Shown here one piece after another: positions 53,754-64,000 of a stretch of DNA of 64,000 bases. This DNA is from Gracilibacillus sp. YIM 98692 (lineage in GTDB: Bacteria; Bacillota; Bacilli; Bacillales; Amphibacillaceae), in contig NZ_WIXM01000002.1 of NCBI RefSeq assembly GCF_010993965.1, positions 186,001 to 250,000 on the forward strand, written 5' to 3'. A model generated the notes under the pieces. That model searched no databases. It saw only the letters and a list, made by a program, of their open reading frames with translations, and was not told where the DNA came from. The translations under genes were made by a program, and so were the position numbers. Every line of letters starts with the position of its first letter. Within the stretch, counting starts at the first letter, position 1.

Positions 53754-53788
53754 CTTTTTACATAAGTCCACATAATGGAGGGTTGAAC

Positions 53789-54064
53789 ATGTTGATGAGT
53801 AGACAAGGAATTATTGTGTGGTTTCATCAGATGAAGCATGTCAAGCATTTAAAACGAATGGGGCATCTCATTTATGTTTCCAAAAAATTAAAATATGCCT
53901 TAATTTATGTTAACCAGGACGATATCGACGATCGAATTACGCAATTAAACAATTTACCATTTGTAACGAAAGTAGAACCGTCTTATAAGCCTTTTATAAA
54001 GACTGAGTATGAAAATGCTATCGCAGATAAAGCAAAAGAATATGACTACAAAATGGGGTTATAA
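53789..54064 (+). CDS. ylbG: YlbG (UPF0298)
   Basis: A 91-residue protein of the UPF0298 family with the conserved start QGIIVWFHQMKHVKHLKRMG and YVSKKLKYALIYVN. ATG 53789 lies 6 bases after GGAGGG; the ATG two codons later is an alternative. Follows ylbF by 35 bp. Function unknown. Confidence 0.88.
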   Translation: MLMSRQGIIVWFHQMKHVKHLKRMGHLIYVSKKLKYALIYVNQDDIDDRITQLNNLPFVTKVEPSYKPFIKTEYENAIADKAKEYDYKMGL

Positions 54065-54074
54065 AGTAAAAAAA

Positions 54075-54101
54075 AACCTGCAGTTAAACAAACTGCAGGT
54101 T
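54075..54101 (+). terminator. Terminator of the ylbF-ylbG unit
   Basis: AACCTGCAGTT, loop AAACA, AACTGCAGGTT, then CTTTTTATT. Confidence 0.9.
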
Positions 54102-54148
54102 CTTTTTATTTTCAAACTGAAAATAAAAAGAAAAGGGAGAGGAGAAAC

Positions 54149-54186
54149 CGGAGGAAGAACTTATGGGGAAAAGTAAGTCTTCTCCG
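54149..54186. other. Intergenic inverted repeat upstream of rsmD
   Basis: CGGAGGAAGAACTTA (54149-54163) can pair with TAAGTCTTCTCCG (54174-54186) apart from two unpaired bases. A second hairpin AAGCAAC/GTTGCTT follows at 54191-54211. A possible leader or small RNA; no known class recognised. Confidence 0.35.
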
Positions 54187-54322
54187 TATTAAGCAACCAT
54201 TTTAGTTGCTTTAACTAAAGTTTTTACATTTTCTAATGAAAATATACATCTTAATTTGAGATAAATTGATATTTCATGCTATAGTAAGGGAGATTTCAAT
54301 CGATGGATAGGAGAGGGAATCA

Positions 54323-56556
<2,234 letters not shown>

Positions 56557-56720
56557 CGCTTGTCCCCCTATCCCTAATACAGACATGTCTGTACGATTAA
56601 CTAAAATAGTAGTAAAATAAAATTAATTTAATTACTTGTCTTCCTTATTTATACGCAAGCATAGGCATAAATTATTACATAAGTGTAATAGAATTAGGAA
56701 AAATAAAGTGGGGTAAAGTT

Positions 56721-57749
56721 ATGTTGACAACTAAAAATAAAGGGAAAATTGTTGTTTTTTTGATGTTATTAATAGGTTTTTATATGTTGTTTGGTTATCA
56801 GTTACCTTATTATATTCATAAACCAGGTCATGCAGACCCGCTCAACCCAGTCATAGAGGTAGAGGGTTCTTTTGACAGCAGAGGTGATATGCACCTTGTT
56901 ACCATTCAAGGAGGACAAGCAAGCCTTTTTCAATACATGTTCGCAAAAATTCGACCTTACCATGATATACTTCCGATAGAAGATGTTTTGTCGGATGGGA
57001 TAACGAAGGATGAATATCGCCAATTGCAGTTTATGATGATGGAAAGTTCCCAAGAGGCTTCTACTGTTGTAGCATATCAAGCTGCAGGAAAAGATATATC
57101 TATTAATTATGAAGGGGTTTATGTGGTAAGCGTTAAAGAAGGGGTTCCAGCAGATGGTGTCCTAGAGTCAGGTGATAAAGTTATCCGCGTAAATCAAAAA
57201 ACGATAAAAGAGGCGGAGGATTTACTTCAAGTAGTATCTTCCCATCGTGTCGGAGATGAGATTGAAGTTACCGTAGAGCGTGATGATCATGAAAGGACAT
57301 ATGATATTGAATTAAAAGCAATAGAAGAACTAGATGGCAAACCTGGAATAGGAATACGTCTGGTTACAAATAGAGAAGTAACAGAGTCGCCTGAAATTCA
57401 TTTTTCAAGTGGTGATATTGGTGGACCCAGTGCAGGTTTAATGTTTGCTTTAGAAATTTATGATCAGTTAACAGATCAAGATTTAACAAAAGGATACCCA
57501 ATAGCAGGTACTGGTGAAATAGACTATGATGGCAATGTTGGTCCTATCGGTGGTGTGGATAAAAAAGTGATAGCAGCAGATCGTGAAGGGTGTGCGTACT
57601 TTTTTGCACCAAATCAAAGAGGGATGGAAGGTTCAAACTACCAGGTAGCTAAAAAAGTAGCTGAAGAGATTGGAACAGATATGGAAATCGTGCCGGTCGA
57701 TCACTTTGATGACGCAGTGGAATTTTTACATCAATTGGCCGAAAAATAG
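56721..57749 (+). CDS. ylbL: YlbL, membrane-anchored PDZ and Lon-type serine protease
   Basis: SepM/YlbL family protease; in B. subtilis YlbL degrades the division inhibitor YneA. The 342 residues comprise a membrane anchor (10-30), a PDZ domain (about 125-210; GVYVVSVKEGVPADGVLES) and a Lon S16 protease domain with catalytic Ser in GGPSAGLMF and Lys in GGVDKKVIAA. Start after GTGGGGTAAAGTT. Confidence 0.92.
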   Translation: MLTTKNKGKIVVFLMLLIGFYMLFGYQLPYYIHKPGHADPLNPVIEVEGSFDSRGDMHLVTIQGGQASLFQYMFAKIRPYHDILPIEDVLSDGITKDEYRQLQFMMMESSQEASTVVAYQAAGKDISINYEGVYVVSVKEGVPADGVLESGDKVIRVNQKTIKEAEDLLQVVSSHRVGDEIEVTVERDDHERTYDIELKAIEELDGKPGIGIRLVTNREVTESPEIHFSSGDIGGPSAGLMFALEIYDQLTDQDLTKGYPIAGTGEIDYDGNVGPIGGVDKKVIAADREGCAYFFAPNQRGMEGSNYQVAKKVAEEIGTDMEIVPVDHFDDAVEFLHQLAEK

Positions 57750-57796
57750 TAAAGAAGCTGTTTCAAAAGGTTAGCTAACAATTGTACTCTAATATA

Positions 57797-57944
57797 GCAT
57801 CTAGAATATGCGAGGCTCCAGCAGGAACAGCAACAAATGAAAGACCTCCTAGAGAACGTTTTACGTTCACTAGGAGGTTGAACCATTGCCGCGGCATAGA
57901 AGGCCACTGTGAAAGCGAGTATATTCCAGATGCGTGTACAGTGA
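57797..57944. repeat. Hairpin repeat, family A, copy A6
   Basis: Arms GCATCTAGAATATGCGAG (57797-57814) and CGAGTATATTCCAGATGC (57916-57933), one mismatch in the outer stem, with the inner hairpin CCTCCTAGAGAACGTT/ACGTTCACTAGGAGG. The flank GTGTACAGTGA is shared with copy A7. It lies between the convergent ylbL and tmcAL and may end both transcripts. Confidence 0.8.
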
Positions 57945-57981
57945 CCTCTCTTTAGGGGAAACTCCTTAATCATGGTTCAAT

Positions 57982-59202
57982 CTAATTTTGGTTAAATGGC
58001 AAATATGGCGGCTTATATTCTTGTTTTAATAGTGTTTGTTGAATATGAGGATCCATAATACTGTAATAAGCATTGGATAATCGTTCATCTATTTTCTTAT
58101 AAGGATATGGTTCTTTAATACTTGCTGCTATAGTGGTCTGTAAGCTTTTTTTCTTGTTATTTAAATAAAGTCTCCCTTGCTCTGACATAGCTAATACTCT
58201 TAAACTCGATAAATTTGTTTGTTTTTGCATGTTAGAAATCTCTGCTTTGCTTGTATTGGTTAATATATAAGTGAAAATACGCTGTAAACTTGTCCAAGTA
58301 TACCGTTTCGTTTTCACTTTTTCCATTAGCTCTTGAAAATTATGGGATTGTTTAGCTGCTCTGTAAATACGATGCTCTAATCCTTCTTTCATCCCATTTA
58401 TGTTGTGTAATTGGTCAAAGGATGAGGTTAGTATTCGGTATTGTAATAGAGGAAAATAGTGCTCCCAATAATGCCATTTACCATTCTTATCATAATAATT
58501 CAAAAGGCTTTTTCTTGTTTTCGCAGGCATGGACTCTTGCAACTGTTTGCTCCATGTTTGTTCGGAAAACAATTGATTTCTAATACTTGTCGCACTTGCA
58601 ATCGGGTTAGAAATAGTTTGATCATGGTAATCATTTTTCATTCTTTTAATCGTGAAGGGCTTTAAAGATGTCTTCAATTGATAGGCATGTTTCACATATT
58701 GGTATCCTAGAATATTATTTGGTTTAGAGAAATCGATAGATAACTTCTCTCCTCCAATATGATATAATGCCACTTCATGAGCCTTTGGATAAGAAGATCC
58801 TTTGTTGATTTCATCCTGCAAAGCTTTCTCATATTTTTCTAGGTGTTGATGGATTAAGTCATACATATGCTGGAAGCCAGCAATTTCCCCATGCTCACTC
58901 CCAAAACAAAACATATCGGTAAAAAGTTGATTCAGTACTTGAACCGCTCCCTTAGCAAAAAGCTCACTATGTTGAACAGCATAAAAAAATGGCAGCTCTA
59001 TTACTAAGTCAATACCTTGATCAATGGCAATTTTAGCTCGTTCAAACTTATCTATAATAGCTGGTTCTCCTCTTTGTAAAAAATTGCCACTCATGACAGC
59101 AATCATACAGTCCGCACCTGATTGTTTTTTTGCTTCTTGAAAGTGGTAATGATGTCCGTTATGATAAGGGTTGTATTCAACGATTAGGCCACATGCTTTC
59201 AT
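57982..59202 (-). CDS. tmcAL: tRNA(Met) cytidine acetate ligase TmcAL
   Basis: ATP-dependent ligase that forms N4-acetylcytidine at the wobble position of elongator tRNA(Met) from acetate (YlbM in B. subtilis). Its 406 residues begin MKACGLIVEYNPYHNGHHYH, with the nucleotidyltransferase motif, and SGNFLQRGEPAIIDKF. ATG 59202 is preceded by TTGGAGGTAATT; the upstream 4-codon extension overlaps that site. Confidence 0.94.
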   Translation of the reverse strand: MKACGLIVEYNPYHNGHHYHFQEAKKQSGADCMIAVMSGNFLQRGEPAIIDKFERAKIAIDQGIDLVIELPFFYAVQHSELFAKGAVQVLNQLFTDMFCFGSEHGEIAGFQHMYDLIHQHLEKYEKALQDEINKGSSYPKAHEVALYHIGGEKLSIDFSKPNNILGYQYVKHAYQLKTSLKPFTIKRMKNDYHDQTISNPIASATSIRNQLFSEQTWSKQLQESMPAKTRKSLLNYYDKNGKWHYWEHYFPLLQYRILTSSFDQLHNINGMKEGLEHRIYRAAKQSHNFQELMEKVKTKRYTWTSLQRIFTYILTNTSKAEISNMQKQTNLSSLRVLAMSEQGRLYLNNKKKSLQTTIAASIKEPYPYKKIDERLSNAYYSIMDPHIQQTLLKQEYKPPYLPFNQN

Positions 59203-59380
59203 AATTACCTCCAAGTATTACCTGTTAAAAAGTGAATGTGTTGTCTGTTTTCGTTAAAGATAAGCATAATCTAACAGTAGTATATCATAACTTATGTAAA
59301 ACAACCTTGTGTAAAGAAAAAATATTGACAAATGTGTCATTTCCTTTTAAAATATTTCTTGTTGCCTTGAGGTGATTATA

Positions 59381-59899
59381 TTGAAATTATATTTACAAAA
59401 GCTTAAGCAGTCACAAGGAGAGTCCATTTCTTTTGAAGAGTCGGTCGACATTTCGGATATCGCACAGTGGGACAATGATATTAGGAGTATAGAACCGGTT
59501 TTGGTAAAAGGCACTGCTAGGATGGACGCTGATGACGTGACTTGTCATTTTACAATTCAAGGTGAAATGATATTACCTTGTGCCAGAACACTTGTGGATG
59601 TACCATACCCTTTTTCTATAGATGCAGTTGAAAGTTTTACTACATCATCTTATAAAGAAGAAGAGGAAATACATCTGATTCATGGTGAAGTACTTGACTT
59701 AACACCATATATCAAGGAAAATGTAATATTGGATGTTCCTTTGCGCGTATTTGCTGATGATAAAAAGTTAGAAGAAAATACGGTTAGTGAAGGGAAGGGC
59801 TGGTCACTTATCACAGAGCAAGAAAATCAAGATAAAGTTGACCCACGCCTAGAAAAACTAAAAACCTTATTAGATGACAACAGTAATGATGAAGGATAG
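59381..59899 (+). CDS. ylbN: YceD/DUF177 family protein YlbN
   Basis: A 172-residue protein of the DUF177 (YceD) family, which is almost always encoded before rpmF and linked to rRNA/ribosome synthesis. The family core MILPCARTLVDVPYPFSID then EVLDLTPYIKENVILDVPLR is visible. TTG 59381 has TGAGGTG at 6 bases; the GTG nine bases upstream overlaps the site. 42 bp before rpmF. Confidence 0.88.
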   Translation: MKLYLQKLKQSQGESISFEESVDISDIAQWDNDIRSIEPVLVKGTARMDADDVTCHFTIQGEMILPCARTLVDVPYPFSIDAVESFTTSSYKEEEEIHLIHGEVLDLTPYIKENVILDVPLRVFADDKKLEENTVSEGKGWSLITEQENQDKVDPRLEKLKTLLDDNSNDEG

Positions 59900-59941
59900 T
59901 AAAGGATAGATCTTTACTTCTCTTTAAAGGAGGTGTAATGC

Positions 59942-60115
59942 ATGGCAGTACCTAAGCGTAGAACTTCAAAAAAAGTAAAAAACCAAAGACGTACTCATAA
60001 AAAATTGCATGTACCTGGAATGGTAGAATGTTCTAATTGTGGTGAATTAACAAAACCGCACCATGTATGCAAATCTTGTGGTCAATACGACGGAAAACAA
60101 GTTGTTGAACAATAA
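59942..60115 (+). CDS. rpmF: 50S ribosomal protein L32
   Basis: A 57-residue zinc-binding L32: [20 protein letters not shown] at the start and a CxxC pair in CSNC (30-33) and another in CKSC (43-46), the zinc-ligand form. Preceded by AAAGGAGGTGTAATGC and ylbN. This is the Cys-containing variant; zinc-free paralogues lack these residues. Confidence 0.97.
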   Translation: MAVPKRRTSKKVKNQRRTHKKLHVPGMVECSNCGELTKPHHVCKSCGQYDGKQVVEQ

Positions 60116-60133
60116 TAAACTTGTAACAAAAAA

Positions 60134-60173
60134 TAGTGTAAGAGACAATATAGGTCTCTTACACTATTTTTTT
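60134..60173 (+). terminator. Terminator of ylbN-rpmF
   Basis: AGTGTAAGAGAC, loop, GTCTCTTACACT, then T7. Confidence 0.92.
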
Positions 60174-60254
60174 GTGCAGGAATTTGTAATTAATAAGTCT
60201 ATCTCCTCTAGTATTTGCATACATTGATAGCAAGCGAATGGAGGAGGTGGGCCA

Positions 60255-60704
60255 ATGCAAGGGAATCGTCAAGATGCTTGGACGAAAGATGAAGATATTC
60301 TTTTAGCTGAAACAGTATTACGCTTTATTAGGGAAGGGAGAACACAGCTTGAAGCATTCAAGGAAGTAGGAGAACAGTTATCTCGTACTTCAGCTGCTTG
60401 TGGCTTTAGATGGAATGCAACACTTCGTAAGCAATATGAACAAGCCATTCAACTGGCAAAGTCTAACCGCAAAAAAATTCATTCTGAAATGACTGAATCC
60501 TCTTATCAGGCAGAAAATGAAACTCCCAATATTCATCAAGTGATTCAAACATTAGAAAATTTACAAAACTACTATCACTCCGTTAATGATCAAAATAAGC
60601 TTTCATTGGAGAACGAGCAATTGAAAAAGAAAGTGCATTCATATCGTTTGCTTTTTCAAGAAATAGAAACAGTTATGGAAAAATATAAAGAGATAAAGGG
60701 CTAA
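60255..60704 (+). CDS. RsfA/YlbO family prespore transcription regulator
   Basis: A 149-residue DNA-binding protein: an N-terminal Myb/SANT-like domain (5-60; [20 protein letters not shown] and [18 protein letters not shown]) and a C-terminal coiled coil (85-148). RsfA modulates sigma-F-dependent genes in the forespore; YlbO is its paralogue at this locus in B. subtilis. Start behind GGAGGAGGTGGGCCA; terminator follows. Confidence 0.88.
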   Translation: MQGNRQDAWTKDEDILLAETVLRFIREGRTQLEAFKEVGEQLSRTSAACGFRWNATLRKQYEQAIQLAKSNRKKIHSEMTESSYQAENETPNIHQVIQTLENLQNYYHSVNDQNKLSLENEQLKKKVHSYRLLFQEIETVMEKYKEIKG

Positions 60705-60712
60705 AGCTTTTT

Positions 60713-60740
60713 AACCTCATCAGTTGCCGGATGAGGTTTT
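60713..60740 (+). terminator. Terminator of the RsfA-like gene
   Basis: AACCTCATC, loop AGTTGCC, GGATGAGGTT, then TTG. Confidence 0.8.
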
Positions 60741-60800
60741 GTTGTGTTATATATAATTCTATCGTATGAATTATATAGCATAGATAAATGAGGTTATGGT

Positions 60801-61187
60801 ATGTTGCATTTTTTATCAAGTATTGTTGCGTTTATGGTGACAGTCCCATTACTTATTACCTTTGTTGTTTATAAAGTGAGTTATTATTTTTTTCAAAACA
60901 AATGGAAATCAATACATATAGCAGTAGATGTTACTGTCATATTATATATCTTTTCCGTAGGTACTATTGGTTTTTTGTTGTTTTCTTCATTATTTATAAC
61001 TTTTATTATTATCTTTGTTTTATGTATCTGGGTCATGATAGTTCTTATTCAGTGGCGATGGGGGAAGGAAATTGAATTTCGAATAGTTTGGAAAAGGTTT
61101 TGGAAAGCGTGTTTTCTTGTATTTGTTGTGTTGCATCTCATTTTAGTATGTTACGGTATAGCAGTTTATGTTATAGATATTGTCTAA
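60801..61187 (+). CDS. DUF3397-type membrane protein
   Basis: A 128-residue hydrophobic protein with four predicted membrane segments (for example LSSIVAFMVTVPLLITFVVY and FITFIIIFVLCIWVMIVLI), a short basic loop (FQNKWKSIH) and a WKRFWKACF stretch before the last segment. This pattern and the location just before bshC fit DUF3397. Function unknown. Confidence 0.72.
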   Translation: MLHFLSSIVAFMVTVPLLITFVVYKVSYYFFQNKWKSIHIAVDVTVILYIFSVGTIGFLLFSSLFITFIIIFVLCIWVMIVLIQWRWGKEIEFRIVWKRFWKACFLVFVVLHLILVCYGIAVYVIDIV

Positions 61188-61317
61188 CTTTCATAATGAT
61201 GGCTCATTGTCAAGGACACACTCTCTCAAAACAAATTATGTGCGTTTATATATTGTATTATGTACAATACAATTGGATTGTTAATGTATACTTTGAGAAT
61301 AAAGGGGCCGAATATTC

Positions 61318-62934
61318 ATGCGTATCGAACCTATGAAACTGAATACAAGTAATAAGTTTGTTCGCGATTATATAGATGAAAGCAAAAAACTCATGTCATT
61401 TTTTGATTATAATCCTTATGAGCAGCATACATATCAACAAAGACTACGTGATTTAATGGAACGTACATTTCATAGAGAGGAACTGACAAATGTATTGTAT
61501 CAATTGAATCAGAGGTGGAAAGGGTCTTCGCAAACATTAGAAAATATTAATAAATTAAATGATTCTAATAGTGTGGTTATTATTGGCGGGCAGCAGGCAG
61601 GTTTATTGTCAGGTCCACTTTATACTATACATAAAATTATTTCTATTATTCAATTAGCAAAAGAAAAAGAAAAAACACTGCGTATACCAGTTATTCCTGT
61701 TTTTTGGATTGCTGGAGAAGACCATGATTATGAAGAGGTAAATCATATTTTTTTACCTGATAGTTTAAAAAAGCATGCTTTAAAAGATGAGCGGATGGAA
61801 AAAACGTCTATTTCCAACCGCCAAATTGATACGGATCAGCTAATGGCATGGATAGAAACCGCTTTTATCGAATTAAAAGAAACAGCTTTTACTAAAGATA
61901 TCTACCAATTGATAAGGAATATGGCGGAAGAATCGGATACATTAGTGGATTTCTTTGCCAAAATGATTCATTATTTATTCGATGAAACAGGACTTGTTCT
62001 TATTGATTCAGGTGATGTCGCTGTTAGACAGCTCGAATCCAATATCTTTAAAACGCTGATAACTAAACAAGAAGAGATAAGCAGTGGTGTATTTCAAACA
62101 CTGCAGCAAATGCGTACGGCTGGCTATTCTGTTTCTGTCTCAGTAGAAGAGAATGAGGGGCATTTATTTTTTCATGATCAAGGAGAGCGGATTCTCTTAA
62201 AAAAAGATGGAGATTACTGGGTCGGCAAGAACGGGGAGTGTCGATTCTCAACAGAAGAAATGATACGTATGGCAACAAACACCCCAGAGTTATTAAGTAA
62301 CAATGTTGTCACTAGACCCATTATGCAAGAATGTTTGTTTCCGACTTTAGCCTTTTTAGGCGGACCAAGTGAGGTTGGTTATTGGTCTATTCTAAAACCA
62401 GCCTTTAGATCTTTGTCCATGAAAGTACCGCCAGCCTTACCAAGACTTTCCTTTACCTTTGTGGAGGGATATATAAACAAAAAAATCCAAAAATTTGGTT
62501 TAGATTTATTGGAAGTTATTTCAAAAGGACCTCAAGTTGCGAAACAAAAGTGGCTGGCAGCACAATCGAATCCTTCTATTCATCGAATGGGTGACCAGTT
62601 AAAAGAAGTGATAGACCAAAATCATCGTCCATTACAAGAATTTGCTTACTCTTTGCAGGATGATATTCATCAATATGCTGAGAAAAATCTTCAATATTTA
62701 AAAATGGATGTTGATCAACTTGTTCATCGCCTGGCTTCTGAGTTAGAAAAAAAATATAGTTCTAACTTAGACGAATTTGATTTAATTATGGAGCATCTCC
62801 ATCCAAATGGAGGGTTACAAGAAAGAGTTTGGAATATTCTGTATTACTTGAATTCGTATGACAAATCTTTTATCTATCAGATGATTGATAAAGAATATGA
62901 TTATCAACAGCAACATTATGTAGTGTATTTGTAA
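61318..62934 (+). CDS. bshC: Bacillithiol synthase (cysteine-adding enzyme) BshC
   Basis: Last enzyme of bacillithiol synthesis; adds cysteine to glucosaminyl malate. Its 538 residues match the usual length, with a nucleotidyltransferase-like Rossmann core (VVIIGGQQAGLLSGPLYTIH), WIAGEDHDYEEVNHI and a C-terminal coiled coil (about 390-470). AAAGGGG precedes the ATG; a start at 61333 is possible. Located upstream of mraZ, as in B. subtilis. Confidence 0.95.
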   Translation: MRIEPMKLNTSNKFVRDYIDESKKLMSFFDYNPYEQHTYQQRLRDLMERTFHREELTNVLYQLNQRWKGSSQTLENINKLNDSNSVVIIGGQQAGLLSGPLYTIHKIISIIQLAKEKEKTLRIPVIPVFWIAGEDHDYEEVNHIFLPDSLKKHALKDERMEKTSISNRQIDTDQLMAWIETAFIELKETAFTKDIYQLIRNMAEESDTLVDFFAKMIHYLFDETGLVLIDSGDVAVRQLESNIFKTLITKQEEISSGVFQTLQQMRTAGYSVSVSVEENEGHLFFHDQGERILLKKDGDYWVGKNGECRFSTEEMIRMATNTPELLSNNVVTRPIMQECLFPTLAFLGGPSEVGYWSILKPAFRSLSMKVPPALPRLSFTFVEGYINKKIQKFGLDLLEVISKGPQVAKQKWLAAQSNPSIHRMGDQLKEVIDQNHRPLQEFAYSLQDDIHQYAEKNLQYLKMDVDQLVHRLASELEKKYSSNLDEFDLIMEHLHPNGGLQERVWNILYYLNSYDKSFIYQMIDKEYDYQQQHYVVYL

Positions 62935-63024
62935 AATCAAGGCATTTTCACTTTGTTTTTATTATGCAGTAGAACAAAACAGCGACGTAGTAAAAATGTA
63001 TAATTTGAAAATGCGCTTTAAATA

Positions 63025-63146
63025 CGCTCCGGAAATATACTTCGCTTTCCACGGGCAACGCTTCAGCTTCCTCGGAAGCAAAATACGCTTCCTGCGGGAT
63101 CTTCAGCCGTTGCTATTCCCGCAGGAGTCTACGTATATTTCCTACG
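63025..63146. repeat. Hairpin repeat, family A, copy A4
   Basis: Arms GGAAATATAC (63031-63040) and GTATATTTCC (63133-63142). The core CGGGCAACGCTTCAGCTTCC then TCGGAAGC, TACGCTTCCTGCGGGATCTT and TTCCCGCAGGAGTCT is very close to the core of A1. Confidence 0.85.
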
Positions 63147-63216
63147 CTAGTATGTACTGATTATCTTTATGTGTAGGATGTCAGTGGTTAAACAATGATG
63201 CTTCATAATCGTAAGA

Positions 63217-63336
63217 GCAGCTGGAATATGCGAGACTCCTGTGGGAAAGCGATCCTAAGAGACCCCACAGCGAACGGTTTTGGTGAGCGAGGAGGCTCGT
63301 GGTGAGCCCACGGAAAGCGAGTATATTCCAGCTGCG
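63217..63336. repeat. Hairpin repeat, family A, copy A5 (inverted to A4)
   Basis: Arms GCAGCTGGAATAT (63217-63229) and ATATTCCAGCTGC (63323-63335), a perfect 13-bp stem. The core includes GCGAGACTCCTGTGGGAAAG, GAGCGAGGAGGCTCGTG and GCCCACGGAAAGCGAG, the reverse orientation of A4. Together A4 and A5 fill most of the gap between bshC and mraZ. Confidence 0.85.
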
Positions 63337-63447
63337 TCGATAAAGAGTCTCGCTACATTTATTTTATTGTCACAAAGTTTCTCTGCTTACGTCGTAGTTT
63401 ATTGCTATTGTTCAAAGGGCTTATTTTAAAAAACAAAATAGAGTAAG

Positions 63448-63488
63448 GCTTGAGCTATGGTTGATATCTTTCAGCTATAGCTTTTTTA
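63448..63488 (+). terminator. Candidate terminator upstream of mraZ
   Basis: TTGAGCTATGGTTGA and TTTCAGCTATAGCTT pair with a few G-U or mismatched positions, followed by T6. Confidence 0.55.
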
Positions 63489-63513
63489 TTATGTAAAAAT
63501 AATCGTTCATAAA

Positions 63514-63527
63514 GGTAAGCGATTACA
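63514..63527. promoter_or_regulatory. cre-like site upstream of mraZ
   Basis: GGTAAGCGATTACA, one mismatch from the cre consensus and identical to 3173-3186. It lies about 50 bp upstream of the probable mraZ -10 element. Confidence 0.4.
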
Positions 63528-63552
63528 TTTTTGAAGAATTTTCTCCTAAATA

Positions 63553-63582
63553 GTGGTGGAAAGTGGGAGGTTGTGGTACGAT
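63553..63582 (+). promoter_or_regulatory. MraZ operator (three GTGG boxes) overlapping the mraZ promoter
   Basis: GTGG occurs at 63553, 63563 and 63573, exactly 10 bp apart (one helical turn), the known arrangement of MraZ-binding repeats upstream of dcw clusters. TACGAT (63577-63582) is a probable -10. A further GTGGGG at 63594 doubles as the ribosome site. MraZ would autorepress its operon. Confidence 0.8.
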
Positions 63583-63607
63583 AGGGGTAGAAAGTGGGGT
63601 GACGTAC

Positions 63608-64000
63608 ATGTTCATGGGGGAGTATCAACATAATATTGATGCAAAAGGTCGGATCATTGTGCCTTCTAAATTCAGAGAAGGACTAGGCGATCAGTTTGTT
63701 GTTACTCGTGGTTTAGATCAATGTTTATTTGCCTATCCTATGAACGAATGGCGTCAGTTGGAAGAAAAATTAAAAAAACTCCCACTTACGAAAAAAGATG
63801 CTCGCGCTTTTACACGTTTTTTCTTTTCAGGTGCAGTGGAATGTGAAATTGATAAACAAGGAAGAATAAATATTCCGGCACCACTAAGGAAGTATGCCGA
63901 TATCGAAAAAGAGTGTGCGGTTATTGGTGTATCTAATCGTGTAGAGTTCTGGGCGAGTCAACATTGGAATCAATTTGTGGAAGAGTCAGAGGAATCTTTT
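63608..64000 (+). CDS. mraZ: Transcriptional regulator MraZ (cut by window edge)
   Basis: First gene of the division and cell wall (dcw) cluster; the ring-shaped oligomer of AbrB-like folds binds DNA and represses the cluster. The first 131 residues are present ([20 protein letters not shown]), with the two SpoVT-AbrB motifs [14 protein letters not shown] and [13 protein letters not shown]. About 12 residues lie beyond 64000, judged from the usual family length of about 143. Confidence 0.96.
   Translation, partial: MFMGEYQHNIDAKGRIIVPSKFREGLGDQFVVTRGLDQCLFAYPMNEWRQLEEKLKKLPLTKKDARAFTRFFFSGAVECEIDKQGRINIPAPLRKYADIEKECAVIGVSNRVEFWASQHWNQFVEESEESF

Noticed and set aside
54163-54192. Nine-codon frame (MGKSKSSPY) behind GGAGG upstream of rsmD
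   Set aside because: It sits inside an inverted repeat that explains the GGAGG string; too short to support as a gene.
62063-62278. Antisense frame within bshC
   Set aside because: Fully covered by the well-supported bshC coding frame and without a ribosome site.

Overview
The window is chromosomal DNA from a spore-forming, AT-rich member of the Bacillaceae. It looks like the Oceanobacillus/Virgibacillus side of the family; this placement is inferred, not tested. The support is sporulation genes (spoVAC-D-Eb, two YhcN/YlaJ lipoproteins, ylbJ, rsfA/ylbO, a Spo0E-like phosphatase), bacillithiol synthesis (bshC), a caa3 oxidase with its heme A genes, the acetylated lysine/DAP pathway, and a gene order that follows Bacillus subtilis from ykuL (darB) to mraZ. 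I saw no rRNA, tRNA, CRISPR array, prophage or intact transposase.

Layout. 1-3010 (minus): ilvB-ilvN-ilvC behind a T-box leader. 3.3-4.8 kb: a DUF6884 protein and a YogA-like dehydrogenase. 4.9-7.2 kb (minus): sporulation lipoprotein-spoVAC-spoVAD-spoVAEb. 7.4-11.1 kb: a poorly characterised envelope cluster (zinc-ribbon membrane protein, trypsin-like protease, lipoprotein) facing a 25-residue membrane peptide. 11.4-17.8 kb: Spo0E-like, patA, a Sco copper chaperone, a phosphoesterase, darB, dapH, dapL. 17.9-21.6 kb: a heterodimeric ABC exporter. 21.6-25.4 kb: ktrC, rnjA, rpoY, def. 25.6-31.5 kb: ykyA and pdhABCD. 31.5-40.5 kb: a polysaccharide deacetylase, yktA, an ECF sigma/anti-sigma pair, yktB, suhB, the ylaF-ylaN block and ftsW. 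40.6-49.0 kb: ctaA, ctaB, ctaCDEF, ctaG, ctaM. 49.8-64.0 kb: an AI-2E family permease, the ylbA-ylbO block (rsmD, coaD, tmcAL, rpmF), bshC and the start of mraZ.

Functional links. patA, dapH and dapL give three steps of meso-DAP/lysine synthesis. PDH feeds the acetyl-CoA pool. ctaA and ctaB make heme A, the Sco protein (13556) and ctaG help copper loading, and ctaM assists assembly of the ctaCDEF oxidase. rnjA and rpoY link RNA decay and transcription, and ylbF belongs to the Y-complex. Compared with B. subtilis, several genes are missing from their usual places (ykrA, speA, typA, phoH, pycA, ylbB, ylbK).

The least explained part is the set of intergenic structured repeats. At least four families are visible. 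One consists of long hairpins whose terminal arms differ between copies but stay complementary, with one base pair found as G-C, T-A and A-T in three copies. These repeats fill most long intergenic gaps (4.84, 11.7-11.9, 16.5, 34.3, 38.2, 46.9-47.4, 49.2-49.8, 57.8 and 63.0-63.3 kb).
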